Shown here in pieces: positions 1 to 7,397 of a DNA stretch of 8,503 bases. The DNA lies in assembly GCA_947468785.1 (NCBI GenBank), contig CANIMS010000056.1, positions 1 through 8,503 of the forward strand. The letters are read 5' to 3'. The notes under the pieces were generated by a model. The model was not told where the DNA came from. It ran no database searches and saw only the letters and a program-made list of their open reading frames with translations. This DNA is from Betaproteobacteria bacterium. Its GTDB lineage: Bacteria; Pseudomonadota; Gammaproteobacteria; Burkholderiales; Burkholderiaceae. Numbering within the stretch: position 1 is the stretch's first letter; each line of letters starts with the position of its first letter. The position numbers and the translations under genes are program-made.

Positions 1-213
<213 letters not shown>

Positions 214-249
214 GCTATCGTATAACCATTCATTTTTAGCCAAATTCTT

Positions 250-1044
250 ATGCGCCAATATCACGATCTTATGAAAGAAGTCCTTGCCAAAGGCGTCCAA
301 AAATCGGACCGCACTGGTACAGGAACGATTTCTGTTTTTGGGCATCAGATGCGCTTTAATCTGGCCGATGGTTTTCCAATGGTGACGACTAAAAAGCTTC
401 ACCTCAAGTCCATCATTTATGAATTACTCTGGTTTCTCAAGGGAAGCACGAATAACAATTGGCTCAAGGAGCGTGGTGTATCCATTTGGAATGAATGGGC
501 TGCACCCGATGGTGAATTAGGCCCTATCTACGGCTATCAATGGCGCTCTTGGCCTGCTCCCAATGGACAGCATATTGATCAAATTGCTGAAGTGATTGAA
601 ACGATCAAGAAAAATCCTGATTCCCGTCGAATTATTGTTTCTGCATGGAACGTAGCTGATATTCCTCGCATGGCTTTAGCTCCTTGCCATGCCTTCTTTC
701 AGTTTTATGTAGCCGATGGCAAATTATCATGTCAGCTCTACCAGCGCAGTGCTGATATTTTCTTGGGCGTGCCTTTTAATATCGCTAGCTATGCATTGCT
801 CACGCATATGGTGGCACAACAATGCAATTTAGAAGTGGGTGATTTTATTTGGACTGGTGGCGATTGCCATCTTTATAGCAATCATCTTGAACAAGTGGAC
901 TTACAGCTCTCACGAGACTTCTTCCCACTTCCAAAACTGAATATTCTTCGAAAGCCAGACTCTATTTTTGATTATGAGTTTGAAGATTTTGAAATTACTG
1001 GATACGAATGTCATCCACACATTAAAGCTCCAGTAGCTATTTAA
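250..1044 (+). CDS. thyA: Thymidylate synthase ThyA
   Basis: ThyA methylates dUMP to dTMP with 5,10-methylene-tetrahydrofolate as carbon donor and reductant, releasing dihydrofolate in the cytoplasm. The protein has 264 residues, the same length as E. coli ThyA, and key residues fall at the E. coli numbers: R21, W80, the R126-R127 pair that reaches across the dimer, catalytic C146 in LAPCHAFF, R166 in QRSAD, D169, N177 in PFNIAS, and H207/Y209 in CHLYSNH. The end, [10 protein letters not shown], is the normal ThyA C terminus that closes over the active site. An in-frame TAA at 223-225 with no start codon after it fixes the ATG at 250 as the first possible start. No clear Shine-Dalgarno sequence precedes it. 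folA begins 12 bases downstream, so the two are very probably co-transcribed. No sign of damage or transfer. Confidence 0.98.
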   Translation: MRQYHDLMKEVLAKGVQKSDRTGTGTISVFGHQMRFNLADGFPMVTTKKLHLKSIIYELLWFLKGSTNNNWLKERGVSIWNEWAAPDGELGPIYGYQWRSWPAPNGQHIDQIAEVIETIKKNPDSRRIIVSAWNVADIPRMALAPCHAFFQFYVADGKLSCQLYQRSADIFLGVPFNIASYALLTHMVAQQCNLEVGDFIWTGGDCHLYSNHLEQVDLQLSRDFFPLPKLNILRKPDSIFDYEFEDFEITGYECHPHIKAPVAI

Positions 1045-1056
1045 GAACGCTTTTTT

Positions 1057-1545
1057 ATGACCCAACCTGCTATTTCTATGATTGTTGCGCGCTCACGCAA
1101 CCATGTCATCGGCCGCGATAACCAAATGCCATGGAAAATTTCTGCTGATCTACAGTTCTTTAAGCGGGTCACCATGGGCTTCCCAGTCATTATGGGTCGT
1201 AAGACCTGGGAATCGATTGGTCGTCCACTACCTGGACGCCGCAATATTGTGGTTAGTCGCAATCCAGATCTCATTTTGAATGGCGCTGAGCTAGCCAGCT
1301 CACTAGATGAAGCTCTGAATCGACTCAGCGAAACGCCTCGTGTCTTTGTGATTGGTGGAGAGCAATTATTTACTCAAGCTTTTCCAAAAGCAGATCAGCT
1401 CTACATTACTGAAATTGAAATGGATGTAGAAGGTGGCGATACTTTCTTTAAAGTACCAAATCCTGATGAGTGGCTAGAGGTTGAACGCACCCCAGGCTCT
1501 GAGGGTGAGATAGCTTTCCATTTTTTGACGCTACAACGCAAATAA
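1057..1545 (+). CDS. folA: Dihydrofolate reductase FolA
   Basis: FolA reduces 7,8-dihydrofolate to tetrahydrofolate with NADPH, regenerating the cofactor that ThyA oxidises. The 162 residues match the usual chromosomal DHFR length (E. coli 159). Visible landmarks are the N-terminal strand ISMIVARSRNHVIGRDNQMPW with the mobile loop, D31 in ADLQFF as the catalytic acid (equivalent to E. coli D27), the NADPH-binding stretch GRKTWESIGRPLPGR (residues 47-61) and VIGGEQLF (98-105), and T118 in LYITEI near the active site. The ATG lies 12 bases after the thyA stop, without a strong ribosome binding site, which suggests translation linked to thyA. The next gene converges, with its stop codon only 8 bases away. 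It is a normal chromosomal type, not a short or plasmid-borne trimethoprim-resistance form. Confidence 0.97.
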   Translation: MTQPAISMIVARSRNHVIGRDNQMPWKISADLQFFKRVTMGFPVIMGRKTWESIGRPLPGRRNIVVSRNPDLILNGAELASSLDEALNRLSETPRVFVIGGEQLFTQAFPKADQLYITEIEMDVEGGDTFFKVPNPDEWLEVERTPGSEGEIAFHFLTLQRK

Positions 1546-1553
1546 GAACGGTA

Positions 1554-2636
1554 TTACAACTTTTTACTAAAGCTGTATTGAGCAAAGGCCTCTTCGGCCA
1601 CTCCAAACCATTGCGCTTCCATGTTTCTAAAGACACGATAGTCCTCAAAGATCTTTTTAAACTGGGGATTTTTAGCAGACTCTTCTGCATAAGCCTCTTC
1701 AGATGCCTTAAAGCAGGCGTCAAGTACTGAAGTATTAAATTTACGCAGTACTGCACCATTTTGTAATAGTCGCTGGAGCGCAGGCGGATTTAAGGCATCG
1801 TATTTTGCACACATATCATGATGGGCCATGATGGCAGCAGACTCCCAAGCTGCCTGATATGAGGGAGGCAATGAATCCCATTGTTTTTTATTTACCAAGA
1901 ATGAAAGTGCAGCAGCCCCCTCCCAAAAGGCAGGGTAATAATAATTTTTAGCTACCTTTGCTAAGCCCAATTTTTCATCGTCATAAGGACCAACAAATTC
2001 TGCAGCATCGATCGTGCCCTTTTCTAAGGCTGAATAGATTTCTCCAGCAGGCAGTTGTTGCGGGACTACTCCTAATTTAGCCAGCACCTGGCCAGCAAAG
2101 CCAGCAATCCGAAATTTGAGGCCCTTTAAATCAGCTGGGGATTTAATTTCCTTGCGGAACCAGCCTCCCATTTGCGTACCCGTTTGGCCACCCAGAAAAT
2201 TCACAATGTTATAGCTAGCATATAGCTCACGCATTAGCTTCATGCCATTACCTTGGAGCATCCAAGCGGACTGTTGACGCGCAGTCATTCCAAAAGGGGC
2301 GGCGGTATCAAAAATAAATGCGCTATTTTTACCAAGGTAGTAATAGCCTGCAGTATGCCCGCACTCTACGGTGCCATTTTGAACGGCATCTAAAACTTGC
2401 AAAGCGGGGACCACTTCTCCTGCAGCAAATACTTTGATATTAAATTTACCGTCAGTTGCCTTGCGTAGAGCATTGGCAAAAATTTCGGGTGTGCCATACA
2501 AGGTATCTAGAGATTTAGGAAAGCTAGAAACAAGACGCCAATTTAGGGTTGGCAAATTATCTGCAATCGCTGGAACAGCTAGAGCAGCAGCGCCAGCACC
2601 TAATGTGGCTTTCTTTAAAAAAGAACGTCTTTGCAT
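1554..2636 (-). CDS. TRAP transporter solute-binding protein, TakP-like (orphan)
   Basis: This is a periplasmic receptor of the DctP/TakP type, 360 residues. The N terminus MQRRSFLKKA with a hydrophobic stretch and VPAIA|DN is a twin-arginine leader, predicted to be cut after A25. The mature part reads like Rhodobacter sphaeroides TakP, which binds 2-oxo acids with a metal ion: WRLVSSFPKSLDTLYG (33-48), GTVECGHTAGYYY (88-100), GGWFRKEI (157-164), LKFRIAGFAGQVLAKLGVVP (173-192), and the DAAEFVGPYDDEKLG segment (210-224). R176 is the expected carboxylate ligand, and Q155 and E213 the expected metal ligands; TakP has Trp after that Glu and here it is F214. A strong ribosome site precedes the ATG. 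It lies 32 bases downstream of pmbA on the same strand. No DctQ or DctM gene is present nearby. Substrate (pyruvate or another 2-oxo acid) is inferred from the family. Confidence 0.9.
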   Translation of the reverse strand: MQRRSFLKKATLGAGAAALAVPAIADNLPTLNWRLVSSFPKSLDTLYGTPEIFANALRKATDGKFNIKVFAAGEVVPALQVLDAVQNGTVECGHTAGYYYLGKNSAFIFDTAAPFGMTARQQSAWMLQGNGMKLMRELYASYNIVNFLGGQTGTQMGGWFRKEIKSPADLKGLKFRIAGFAGQVLAKLGVVPQQLPAGEIYSALEKGTIDAAEFVGPYDDEKLGLAKVAKNYYYPAFWEGAAALSFLVNKKQWDSLPPSYQAAWESAAIMAHHDMCAKYDALNPPALQRLLQNGAVLRKFNTSVLDACFKASEEAYAEESAKNPQFKKIFEDYRVFRNMEAQWFGVAEEAFAQYSFSKKL

Positions 2637-2641
2637 TTCAG

Positions 2642-2648
2642 TCTCCTC
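2642..2648 (-). promoter_or_regulatory. Strong ribosome binding site of the TRAP receptor gene
   Basis: Read on the minus strand, GAGGAGA stands five bases before the ATG at 2636. It is the clearest Shine-Dalgarno sequence in the window and fixes the start of the solute-binding protein. It suggests high independent translation, as suits an abundant periplasmic receptor. Confidence 0.8.
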
Positions 2649-2649
2649 A

Positions 2650-2664
2650 AATATCTGAGATATT
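2650..2664. repeat. Perfect 15-base palindrome upstream of the TRAP receptor gene
   Basis: AATATCTGAGATATT has 7-base arms that pair exactly around a central G. It fills much of the 32-base gap between the pmbA stop and the receptor start and ends two bases before the Shine-Dalgarno sequence. Its position would suit an operator, and the RNA could also form a weak AT-rich hairpin. No T tract follows, so it is not an intrinsic terminator. The palindrome is seen directly; a regulatory role is inferred. Confidence 0.4.
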
Positions 2665-2668
2665 GATA

Positions 2669-4015
2669 TTACTTACCACCTACTGTCATTGAGCCAATTA
2701 AGATCGACCCCGTTTCCTTGGTGCCACGTATTAGCGTATCACTGCCGACTAGGGCAATGTCCAACAACATGTCGCGCAGATTACCAGCAATGGTTACTTC
2801 TTCAACTGGATGTTGAATTTCACCATTTTCAACCCAGTAACCAAACGCGCCACGTGAATAATCGCCCGTCACATAGTTCACGCCTTGGCCCATTAACTCA
2901 GTCACTAATAAGCCAGTACCCATCTCCTTGAGTAAGGCTGGTAAACCGCCTTTAGGTGTTTTTTTACTCTTTAATGTTAAATGATGAGATCCACCCGCAT
3001 TACCGGTAGTCTTCATACCTAATTTACGCGCAGAATAAGTAGATAAAAAATAGCCTTCTAATATGCCTTGCTCAACCACTGTCCGAGCAGAAGTTTTTAC
3101 CCCTTCTTCATCAAACGGCGCACTACCGGTCTGTGATTTCAAATGGGGATCTTCAAAGAGGCTAATGTGTTTCGGCAATACCTGTTTACCCAAACTGTCC
3201 AGTAAGAAACTGGAGCGGCGATATAAAGCACCGCCAGAAACAGCTTGCACTAAGCCGCCCAATAAACCAGCTGCTAAAGGTGCCTCAAAAATCACAGGGC
3301 AACGACGTGTAGTTAAAGATCTGGCTTTTAGACGCGAGAGAGCGCGCTGTGCAGCATATTTACCGATGGACGCTGGATCCGCTAACTCTTCAGGAATGCG
3401 TGAGCTGGAATACCAGTCATCCCGCTGCATCTTTGCCTGCTTTCCTGTTTCGGTAGCGATGGGCGCACAGGAAATATAGTGCCTTGAAAATGGATAGCCC
3501 CCCATAAAGCCGTGAGATGTTCCCATCATGAAATGGGCATGATGGGCAGAAACGGAAGCACCATCACTATTTTGAATTTGCTTACTGACGGCAAAAGCAC
3601 TTCCCTCGGCTACCCGAGCAATCTCCACTGCATGAGCAGCGTCAATATTCCACGGATAAAACAAATCTAAATCTAAAGGATTTTTTTCGAGCAATTCACG
3701 CTCTGCTGGTCCCGCGCAATTATCTTCCGCGGTATGCTGCGCAATATGGTACGCAGCTTCTACTGTCGCCTTTAGGGAGTCCTTAGAAAAATCACTGGTG
3801 CTAGCATTTCCTCGCCGATGACCCAAAAAGACGGTTACGCCAACTTGCTTATCCAAGCTTTGCTCAATGGTCTCGACCTCCCCCTTGCGGACTGTTACAG
3901 AAAGTCCCTGCCCCTCTGAAACCTCTGCAACCGCATCTGAAGCCCCTCTTTTTTTGGCCTCTTTAAGCATGAAATCGACGATTTCTTGAAACTGATTCGA
4001 TGTATATGTAAACAT
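2669..4015 (-). CDS. pmbA: Metalloprotease PmbA/TldE, regulatory subunit of TldD/E
   Basis: PmbA (TldE) pairs with TldD in a cytoplasmic zinc protease known in E. coli for maturing microcin B17 and degrading the CcdA antitoxin. The protein has 448 residues (E. coli 450) and is recognisable along its length: RKGEVETIEQS (43-53), the SHGFMGGYPFSRHYISC region (167-183), PVIFEAPLAAGLLGGLVQA (240-258), SSFLLDSLGKQVLP (268-281), STYSARKLGMKTTGNAGG (325-342), and the signature TGLLVTELMGQGVNYVTGDYSRGAFGYWVENGEI (367-400). As expected for TldE it lacks the HExxxH zinc site, which TldD supplies. An in-frame TAG at 4019-4021, read on the minus strand, blocks any earlier start. Transcription may continue into the TRAP receptor gene 32 bases downstream. 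mogA diverges 26 bases away. In a genome without a microcin system its substrate is unknown. Confidence 0.96.
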   Translation of the reverse strand: MFTYTSNQFQEIVDFMLKEAKKRGASDAVAEVSEGQGLSVTVRKGEVETIEQSLDKQVGVTVFLGHRRGNASTSDFSKDSLKATVEAAYHIAQHTAEDNCAGPAERELLEKNPLDLDLFYPWNIDAAHAVEIARVAEGSAFAVSKQIQNSDGASVSAHHAHFMMGTSHGFMGGYPFSRHYISCAPIATETGKQAKMQRDDWYSSSRIPEELADPASIGKYAAQRALSRLKARSLTTRRCPVIFEAPLAAGLLGGLVQAVSGGALYRRSSFLLDSLGKQVLPKHISLFEDPHLKSQTGSAPFDEEGVKTSARTVVEQGILEGYFLSTYSARKLGMKTTGNAGGSHHLTLKSKKTPKGGLPALLKEMGTGLLVTELMGQGVNYVTGDYSRGAFGYWVENGEIQHPVEEVTIAGNLRDMLLDIALVGSDTLIRGTKETGSILIGSMTVGGK

Positions 4016-4021
4016 GCCCTA

Positions 4022-4027
4022 ATAATA
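4022..4027 (-). promoter_or_regulatory. Possible -10 element of pmbA
   Basis: On the minus strand TATTAT (5 of 6 to TATAAT) ends six bases before the pmbA ATG. No sigma-70 -35 element is seen at 16-18 bases. If used, transcription would begin at or near the ATG. AT-rich hexamers are common, so this is a weak call. Confidence 0.3.
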
Positions 4028-4029
4028 GC

Positions 4030-4035
4030 TAGAAT
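4030..4035 (+). promoter_or_regulatory. Possible -10 element of mogA
   Basis: TAGAAT (5 of 6 to TATAAT) ends six bases before the mogA ATG and lies back-to-back with the possible pmbA -10 element on the other strand. There is no good -35 element and no Shine-Dalgarno sequence. Use of this site would give a leaderless mRNA. Low confidence. Confidence 0.3.
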
Positions 4036-4041
4036 AGAAAC

Positions 4042-4665
4042 ATGAAGCATACCGAAGCTTGGAAACGAAACTCTCCAAATGAACTCAAAATTGGCCTGAT
4101 CTCGGTCTCTGACCGAGCCAGTCAGGGTGTTTACCAAGATGAGGGAATTCCCGCCCTTAAGGCATGGCTAATGCAGGCCGTGAGCAACCCCTGCGTCTTT
4201 CATGAGCGACTGATCGCCGATGAGGCTGAAGTCGTGACAGAAACGATTGTGGAGCTGGTGGATGAGCTTGGATGCGATTTAGTGCTCACTACAGGCGGTA
4301 CAGGCCCGTCACGCAGAGATGTGACCCCTGAGGCCACCAGAGACGCAGGAACCCGTGAAATGCCAGGATTTGGCGAACAGATGCGTCAAATTAGCCTCAA
4401 TTTTGTACCTACAGCGATTTTGTCTCGCCAAACTGCGGTTCTACGAGAGCTAGATGGTCATGCCGCCCTGGTGATCAATCTGCCAGGCCAACCCAAGGCA
4501 ATTGCTGAGACTTTAGAGGGTCTTAAAGATGCCAATGGCAAACCGATCGTTCCAGGAATCTTTGCAGCCGTTCCCTATTGCATCGACCTGATTGGTGGCC
4601 CCTATATAGAAACTGATGAGTCTGTTATTAAGGTGTTCAGACCTAAAAGTGCTATGAAGAAATAA
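4042..4665 (+). CDS. mogA: Molybdopterin adenylyltransferase MogA
   Basis: MogA adenylates molybdopterin with MgATP, making the activated form on which MoeA inserts molybdate; it acts as a cytoplasmic trimer. The protein has 207 residues and matches E. coli MogA (195) nearly end to end: IGLISVSDRASQGVYQDEGIPAL (17-39), D60 in RLIADE, the MPT-binding TTGGTGPSRRDVTPEAT (83-99) with D93, EMPGFGEQMRQISL (106-119), NLPGQPKAI (146-154), GIFAAVPYC (172-180) and FRPKSA (199-204). D60 and D93 correspond to E. coli D49 and D82, both implicated in activity. About 12 extra residues precede the conserved start; an in-frame TAG at 4030-4032 and no other start codon before the conserved region make ATG 4042 the likely start. 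It is MogA rather than MoaB because of the conserved C-terminal portion. No other Moco genes are in the window. Confidence 0.96.
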   Translation: MKHTEAWKRNSPNELKIGLISVSDRASQGVYQDEGIPALKAWLMQAVSNPCVFHERLIADEAEVVTETIVELVDELGCDLVLTTGGTGPSRRDVTPEATRDAGTREMPGFGEQMRQISLNFVPTAILSRQTAVLRELDGHAALVINLPGQPKAIAETLEGLKDANGKPIVPGIFAAVPYCIDLIGGPYIETDESVIKVFRPKSAMKK

Positions 4666-4669
4666 TTGC

Positions 4670-5278
4670 TTACTGCGGTAGCGGAACAATAAATTTTTCG
4701 CGGTAATACTTTAATTCTTCAATCGATTCTTCAATATCAGCCAATGCTGTATGTGCCTGTTTTTTAGTGAAGCCCTTCACTAACTCTGGGTGCCAACGTT
4801 TACATAACTCTTTTAGAGTGGAAACATCAATACTCCGATAATGAAAATAGGCCTCTAGTTTGGGCATGTACTTAGCCATAAAGCGCCGATCTTGTCCAAT
4901 CGTATTTCCACACATTGGAGCAATGCCTGCCTTGATATATTTCTTCAAAAAGGCGATGCATTCTGCCTCGACTTGCGCCTCATCCTGCGTAGCTAGCTTC
5001 ACCTTATCAATTAATCCAGAGCGTCCATGGGTTCCTTTATTCCAGGCATCCATAGCATCCAAAACGGCATCTTCTTGATGCACTACCCAAACTGGCGCCG
5101 TGGCAATCGTATTGAGGTGCGCATCGGTCACAATAATTGCAATTTCTAAAATACGATCGGTTTCAGGATTTAAACCCGACATTTCCATGTCTACCCAAAT
5201 CAGATGTTCATTTGCTGGGGCAGACTGTGAAACTGAAGGACTGCTTGTATTAGTTTGTTCGCTCATATCTTTTTTCAT
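4670..5278 (-). CDS. orn: Oligoribonuclease Orn
   Basis: Orn is a cytoplasmic DEDDh 3'-5' exoribonuclease that degrades the shortest RNAs, including diribonucleotides and the cyclic-di-GMP product pGpG. All catalytic residues are present with a constant shift of 18 from E. coli: D30 and E32 in [10 protein letters not shown]130 in NTIGQDRRF, and H176/D181 in [25 protein letters not shown] (146-158) and the end [11 protein letters not shown] are also typical. The 202 residues exceed E. coli's 181 mainly by an N-terminal tail rich in Ser, Thr and Gln (about residues 5-22). The ATG at 5278 overlaps the stop of the upstream gene as ATGA, favouring coupled translation; ATG at 5266 (M5), preceded by AAAAAGAT, is a credible alternative start. 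Its stop is 4 bases from the convergent mogA stop. Confidence 0.97.
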   Translation of the reverse strand: MKKDMSEQTNTSSPSVSQSAPANEHLIWVDMEMSGLNPETDRILEIAIIVTDAHLNTIATAPVWVVHQEDAVLDAMDAWNKGTHGRSGLIDKVKLATQDEAQVEAECIAFLKKYIKAGIAPMCGNTIGQDRRFMAKYMPKLEAYFHYRSIDVSTLKELCKRWHPELVKGFTKKQAHTALADIEESIEELKYYREKFIVPLPQ

Positions 5279-7314
5279 TTAATGATTGATAAGAGACTAC
5301 TGTAATCATCGCGCCACAGGGTAAAACCCTTAGGCTCTTCGAGCTCTTGCGCGTTAATAAACTGAATATCCCGAAAAGCCTTTTTATCTTTACTGATCAG
5401 CGCCCATTCAGACCGATAGCCTACCTTCGTTTCTGAGGCAGCAAAGCTTACTACCTTGATATCTTGATCAAATGCGTTTGCAGCCGTTTTAACAACTGGC
5501 TTCAAGTCCAGAAAGCGATTAGTAATGTGCAAAGCCAAAATTCCATCACTCTTTAAATGCCTAAAGTAATGTGTAAATGCTTCTTTGGTAAGCAAATGAA
5601 TCGGAACAGAATCACCCGAGAAAGCATCAATCACAAGAACATCAAACTGTTGATTTGGCTCTTGCTCTAATTGCAAACGCGCATCACCTAAAACATACTC
5701 GATGGTTGCAGGGCTGTTGGATAAAAAAGTAAAGTGTTTTTGAGCGGCATCAATCACTTGAGGGTTAATTTCATAAAAGCGGTATACATCCCCTTTGCGT
5801 GCATACCCCGCCAAGGTACCAACGCCTAAACCCACAACTCCAACTTTAATAGGTTGGCTAGATTGTGTTTTAACTAAGATGGCCTGCCCAACACCACTTT
5901 CACGAACATAGTATGTGGTCGGCTCTTGAACTTTCGCAGGATCAATAAATTGATTGCCATGGCTGATTTGGCCATGCTGCATTGTTTTATAGCCGCGGGC
6001 CTTATCAATATAAACCTTTAAAGTGCCATAAAAATTTCGGTGGCTCAATTCAATACCAGCAATATCATGCGAATGATCATCGATGCGAATCACGCTAATC
6101 AGCACTAAAAAAGAAGCGATTCCAGCAGCTGTAGCCACCTTTAATTGCGTAGTTTTAAAGCGTGCATTAGACATAAAGACTAAGGCAACGACAATCCCGG
6201 TTAATACAATACCAATCGATAGCTCATAGTTTTCAGTAAACCAATACGGAGCAATGATGCCTACAAAAAAGCCGCCCATTACACCGCCCACTGCCAACAT
6301 TAAATAGTAAGTCGTTAAATAGCGTGAATTAGGCTGCTGGGATGCTAGCTCGCCGTGACAAACCATACAAACAACAAAGAAGGAAAATAAATTAATGCCC
6401 GTTGAAATGATCACCGGCAATTCATTTAAGCCTAGGGTTGGTAAGTAAGCCAGAATAAAGAGCGCTGCTATCAGTAAGGGCAGGAACAGCTTCCGCTGAT
6501 ACCAACCACTGCCCTCAAAACAAATAATGAAAGAGAGCAAGTAAAGGGCTAAGGGGGCAACCCAAATCATCGGGACTGGCGCAATATTTTCAGTTAAAAA
6601 ACTAGTATCTGCCACCATTAATATGGATGGACATGCCGCCAACAATATCCAAATCAATAAACGAGAAACGGGGGGTGCAGGAGCAGGCTCTTTTTCTGCT
6701 TCCACTAGGGCGATGCTATTGCGATTACGCCATGCCAAGATTGCACAGGTCAATACAAATACGACATACAATCCAGACCAACAATACGATTGCCACTGGG
6801 TTGGCAGCATTGGCTCAAATGCAATTGGGTAAGCCAGCAAAGCCAGCATAGATCCAAAATTAGACAAAGCAAATAAGCGGTACGGAATACCGCCTGTACG
6901 CTCACGTGCAAACCAAGCCTGAATCAATGGTCCAGTTGTGGAAAGCACGAAATAAGGTAAACCAATCGAAGCAAATAAAAGACCTAAGATTTGCAGCGTG
7001 GGATTTTCACTGCCGGTAGGTTTCCACAACTCACTTGCAGTAAGGGGTAGCAAGGACAAGCTTATTAATAACAGTGCAATATGTAACATGCTCTGCCGAT
7101 AGGGGCTTAGCGCCTTCACAATCCAATGCGAATAGATATACCCAAATAGCAAAGTAGCTTGGAAAAATAGCATGCAGGTTGTCCAAACTGATGCCGAGCC
7201 ACCAAACCATGGCAGGATCATTTTTCCAATAAGTGGCTGTACTTGGAACAATAAAAAGGCGCTTAAGAAAATAGTCAGGCCGTATTGAAAAGTCAGTTGT
7301 AGGTTGTATTTCAT
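5275..7314 (-). CDS. Multi-pass membrane protein fused to a spermidine-synthase-like domain
   Basis: The 679 residues have two parts. Residues 1-410 hold about 12-13 hydrophobic segments (among them 10-27, 43-60, 107-127, 177-195, 299-320, 334-355, 393-410), often annotated as MFS-like. Residues about 420-679 form a Rossmann-type domain of the spermidine synthase superfamily: NFYGTLKVY (427-435), [10 protein letters not shown] (447-456), the nucleotide-binding GLGVGT (495-500), acidic FYEINP (513-518), GDARL (543-547), [14 protein letters not shown] (563-576) and the terminal [10 protein letters not shown] (666-675). The DxxDP catalytic motif of true spermidine synthases is replaced by DAFSGDSVP, so aminopropyl transfer cannot be assumed. 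Similar fused proteins are widespread and, to my knowledge, uncharacterised. No ribosome site is evident before ATG 7314. The TGA stop overlaps the orn start (ATGA), indicating one transcript. Transport, enzyme activity, or both are possible. Confidence 0.88.
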   Translation of the reverse strand: MKYNLQLTFQYGLTIFLSAFLLFQVQPLIGKMILPWFGGSASVWTTCMLFFQATLLFGYIYSHWIVKALSPYRQSMLHIALLLISLSLLPLTASELWKPTGSENPTLQILGLLFASIGLPYFVLSTTGPLIQAWFARERTGGIPYRLFALSNFGSMLALLAYPIAFEPMLPTQWQSYCWSGLYVVFVLTCAILAWRNRNSIALVEAEKEPAPAPPVSRLLIWILLAACPSILMVADTSFLTENIAPVPMIWVAPLALYLLSFIICFEGSGWYQRKLFLPLLIAALFILAYLPTLGLNELPVIISTGINLFSFFVVCMVCHGELASQQPNSRYLTTYYLMLAVGGVMGGFFVGIIAPYWFTENYELSIGIVLTGIVVALVFMSNARFKTTQLKVATAAGIASFLVLISVIRIDDHSHDIAGIELSHRNFYGTLKVYIDKARGYKTMQHGQISHGNQFIDPAKVQEPTTYYVRESGVGQAILVKTQSSQPIKVGVVGLGVGTLAGYARKGDVYRFYEINPQVIDAAQKHFTFLSNSPATIEYVLGDARLQLEQEPNQQFDVLVIDAFSGDSVPIHLLTKEAFTHYFRHLKSDGILALHITNRFLDLKPVVKTAANAFDQDIKVVSFAASETKVGYRSEWALISKDKKAFRDIQFINAQELEEPKGFTLWRDDYSSLLSIIK

Positions 7315-7362
7315 ATTGTTCTAGGGTTATGGATCACGATTGCGACTGATGCTGCCTTTTTG

Positions 7363-7391
7363 TTCAGAATGGATACTTTTCCAAATATAAT
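7363..7391 (+). promoter_or_regulatory. Probable promoter of the M48 protease gene
   Basis: A consensus -10 element, TATAAT (7386-7391), is preceded at 17 bases by TTCAGA (7363-7368), a 4-of-6 match to TTGACA. It lies in the 83-base gap between divergent genes. The -10 ends six bases before the ATG at 7398 and no Shine-Dalgarno sequence is present, so the transcript may be leaderless. Apart from this I see nothing definite in the gap; the promoter of the membrane protein on the other strand was not identified. Confidence 0.5.
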
Positions 7392-7397
7392 GGCCTC

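Noticed and set aside
221..226. TATAAC as a -10 element for thyA
   Set aside because: Five of six match, but no -35 element is found at 16-18 bases and the gene can be transcribed from upstream; it is too weak to call.
1042..1550. The octamer TAAGAACG at both the thyA stop (1042-1049) and the folA stop (1543-1550)
   Set aside because: Each copy contains a stop codon followed by five bases; two matches of this size are plausible by chance and no wider similarity surrounds them.
1448..1759. 103-residue minus-strand frame spanning the folA end and the receptor end
   Set aside because: It overlaps two clearly real genes in other frames and resembles no known protein.
3063..3479. 138-residue open frame on the plus strand opposite pmbA
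   Set aside because: It lies wholly inside the well-conserved pmbA coding region, has no recognisable motif and no ribosome binding site; its composition looks like an antisense reading of a real gene.
4668..4696. Possible intrinsic terminator for mogA: GCTTAC/GTAGC stem and a later TTTTT
   Set aside because: The stem is only five pairs with a bulge, and the T tract begins about ten bases after it, so it does not fit a terminator.
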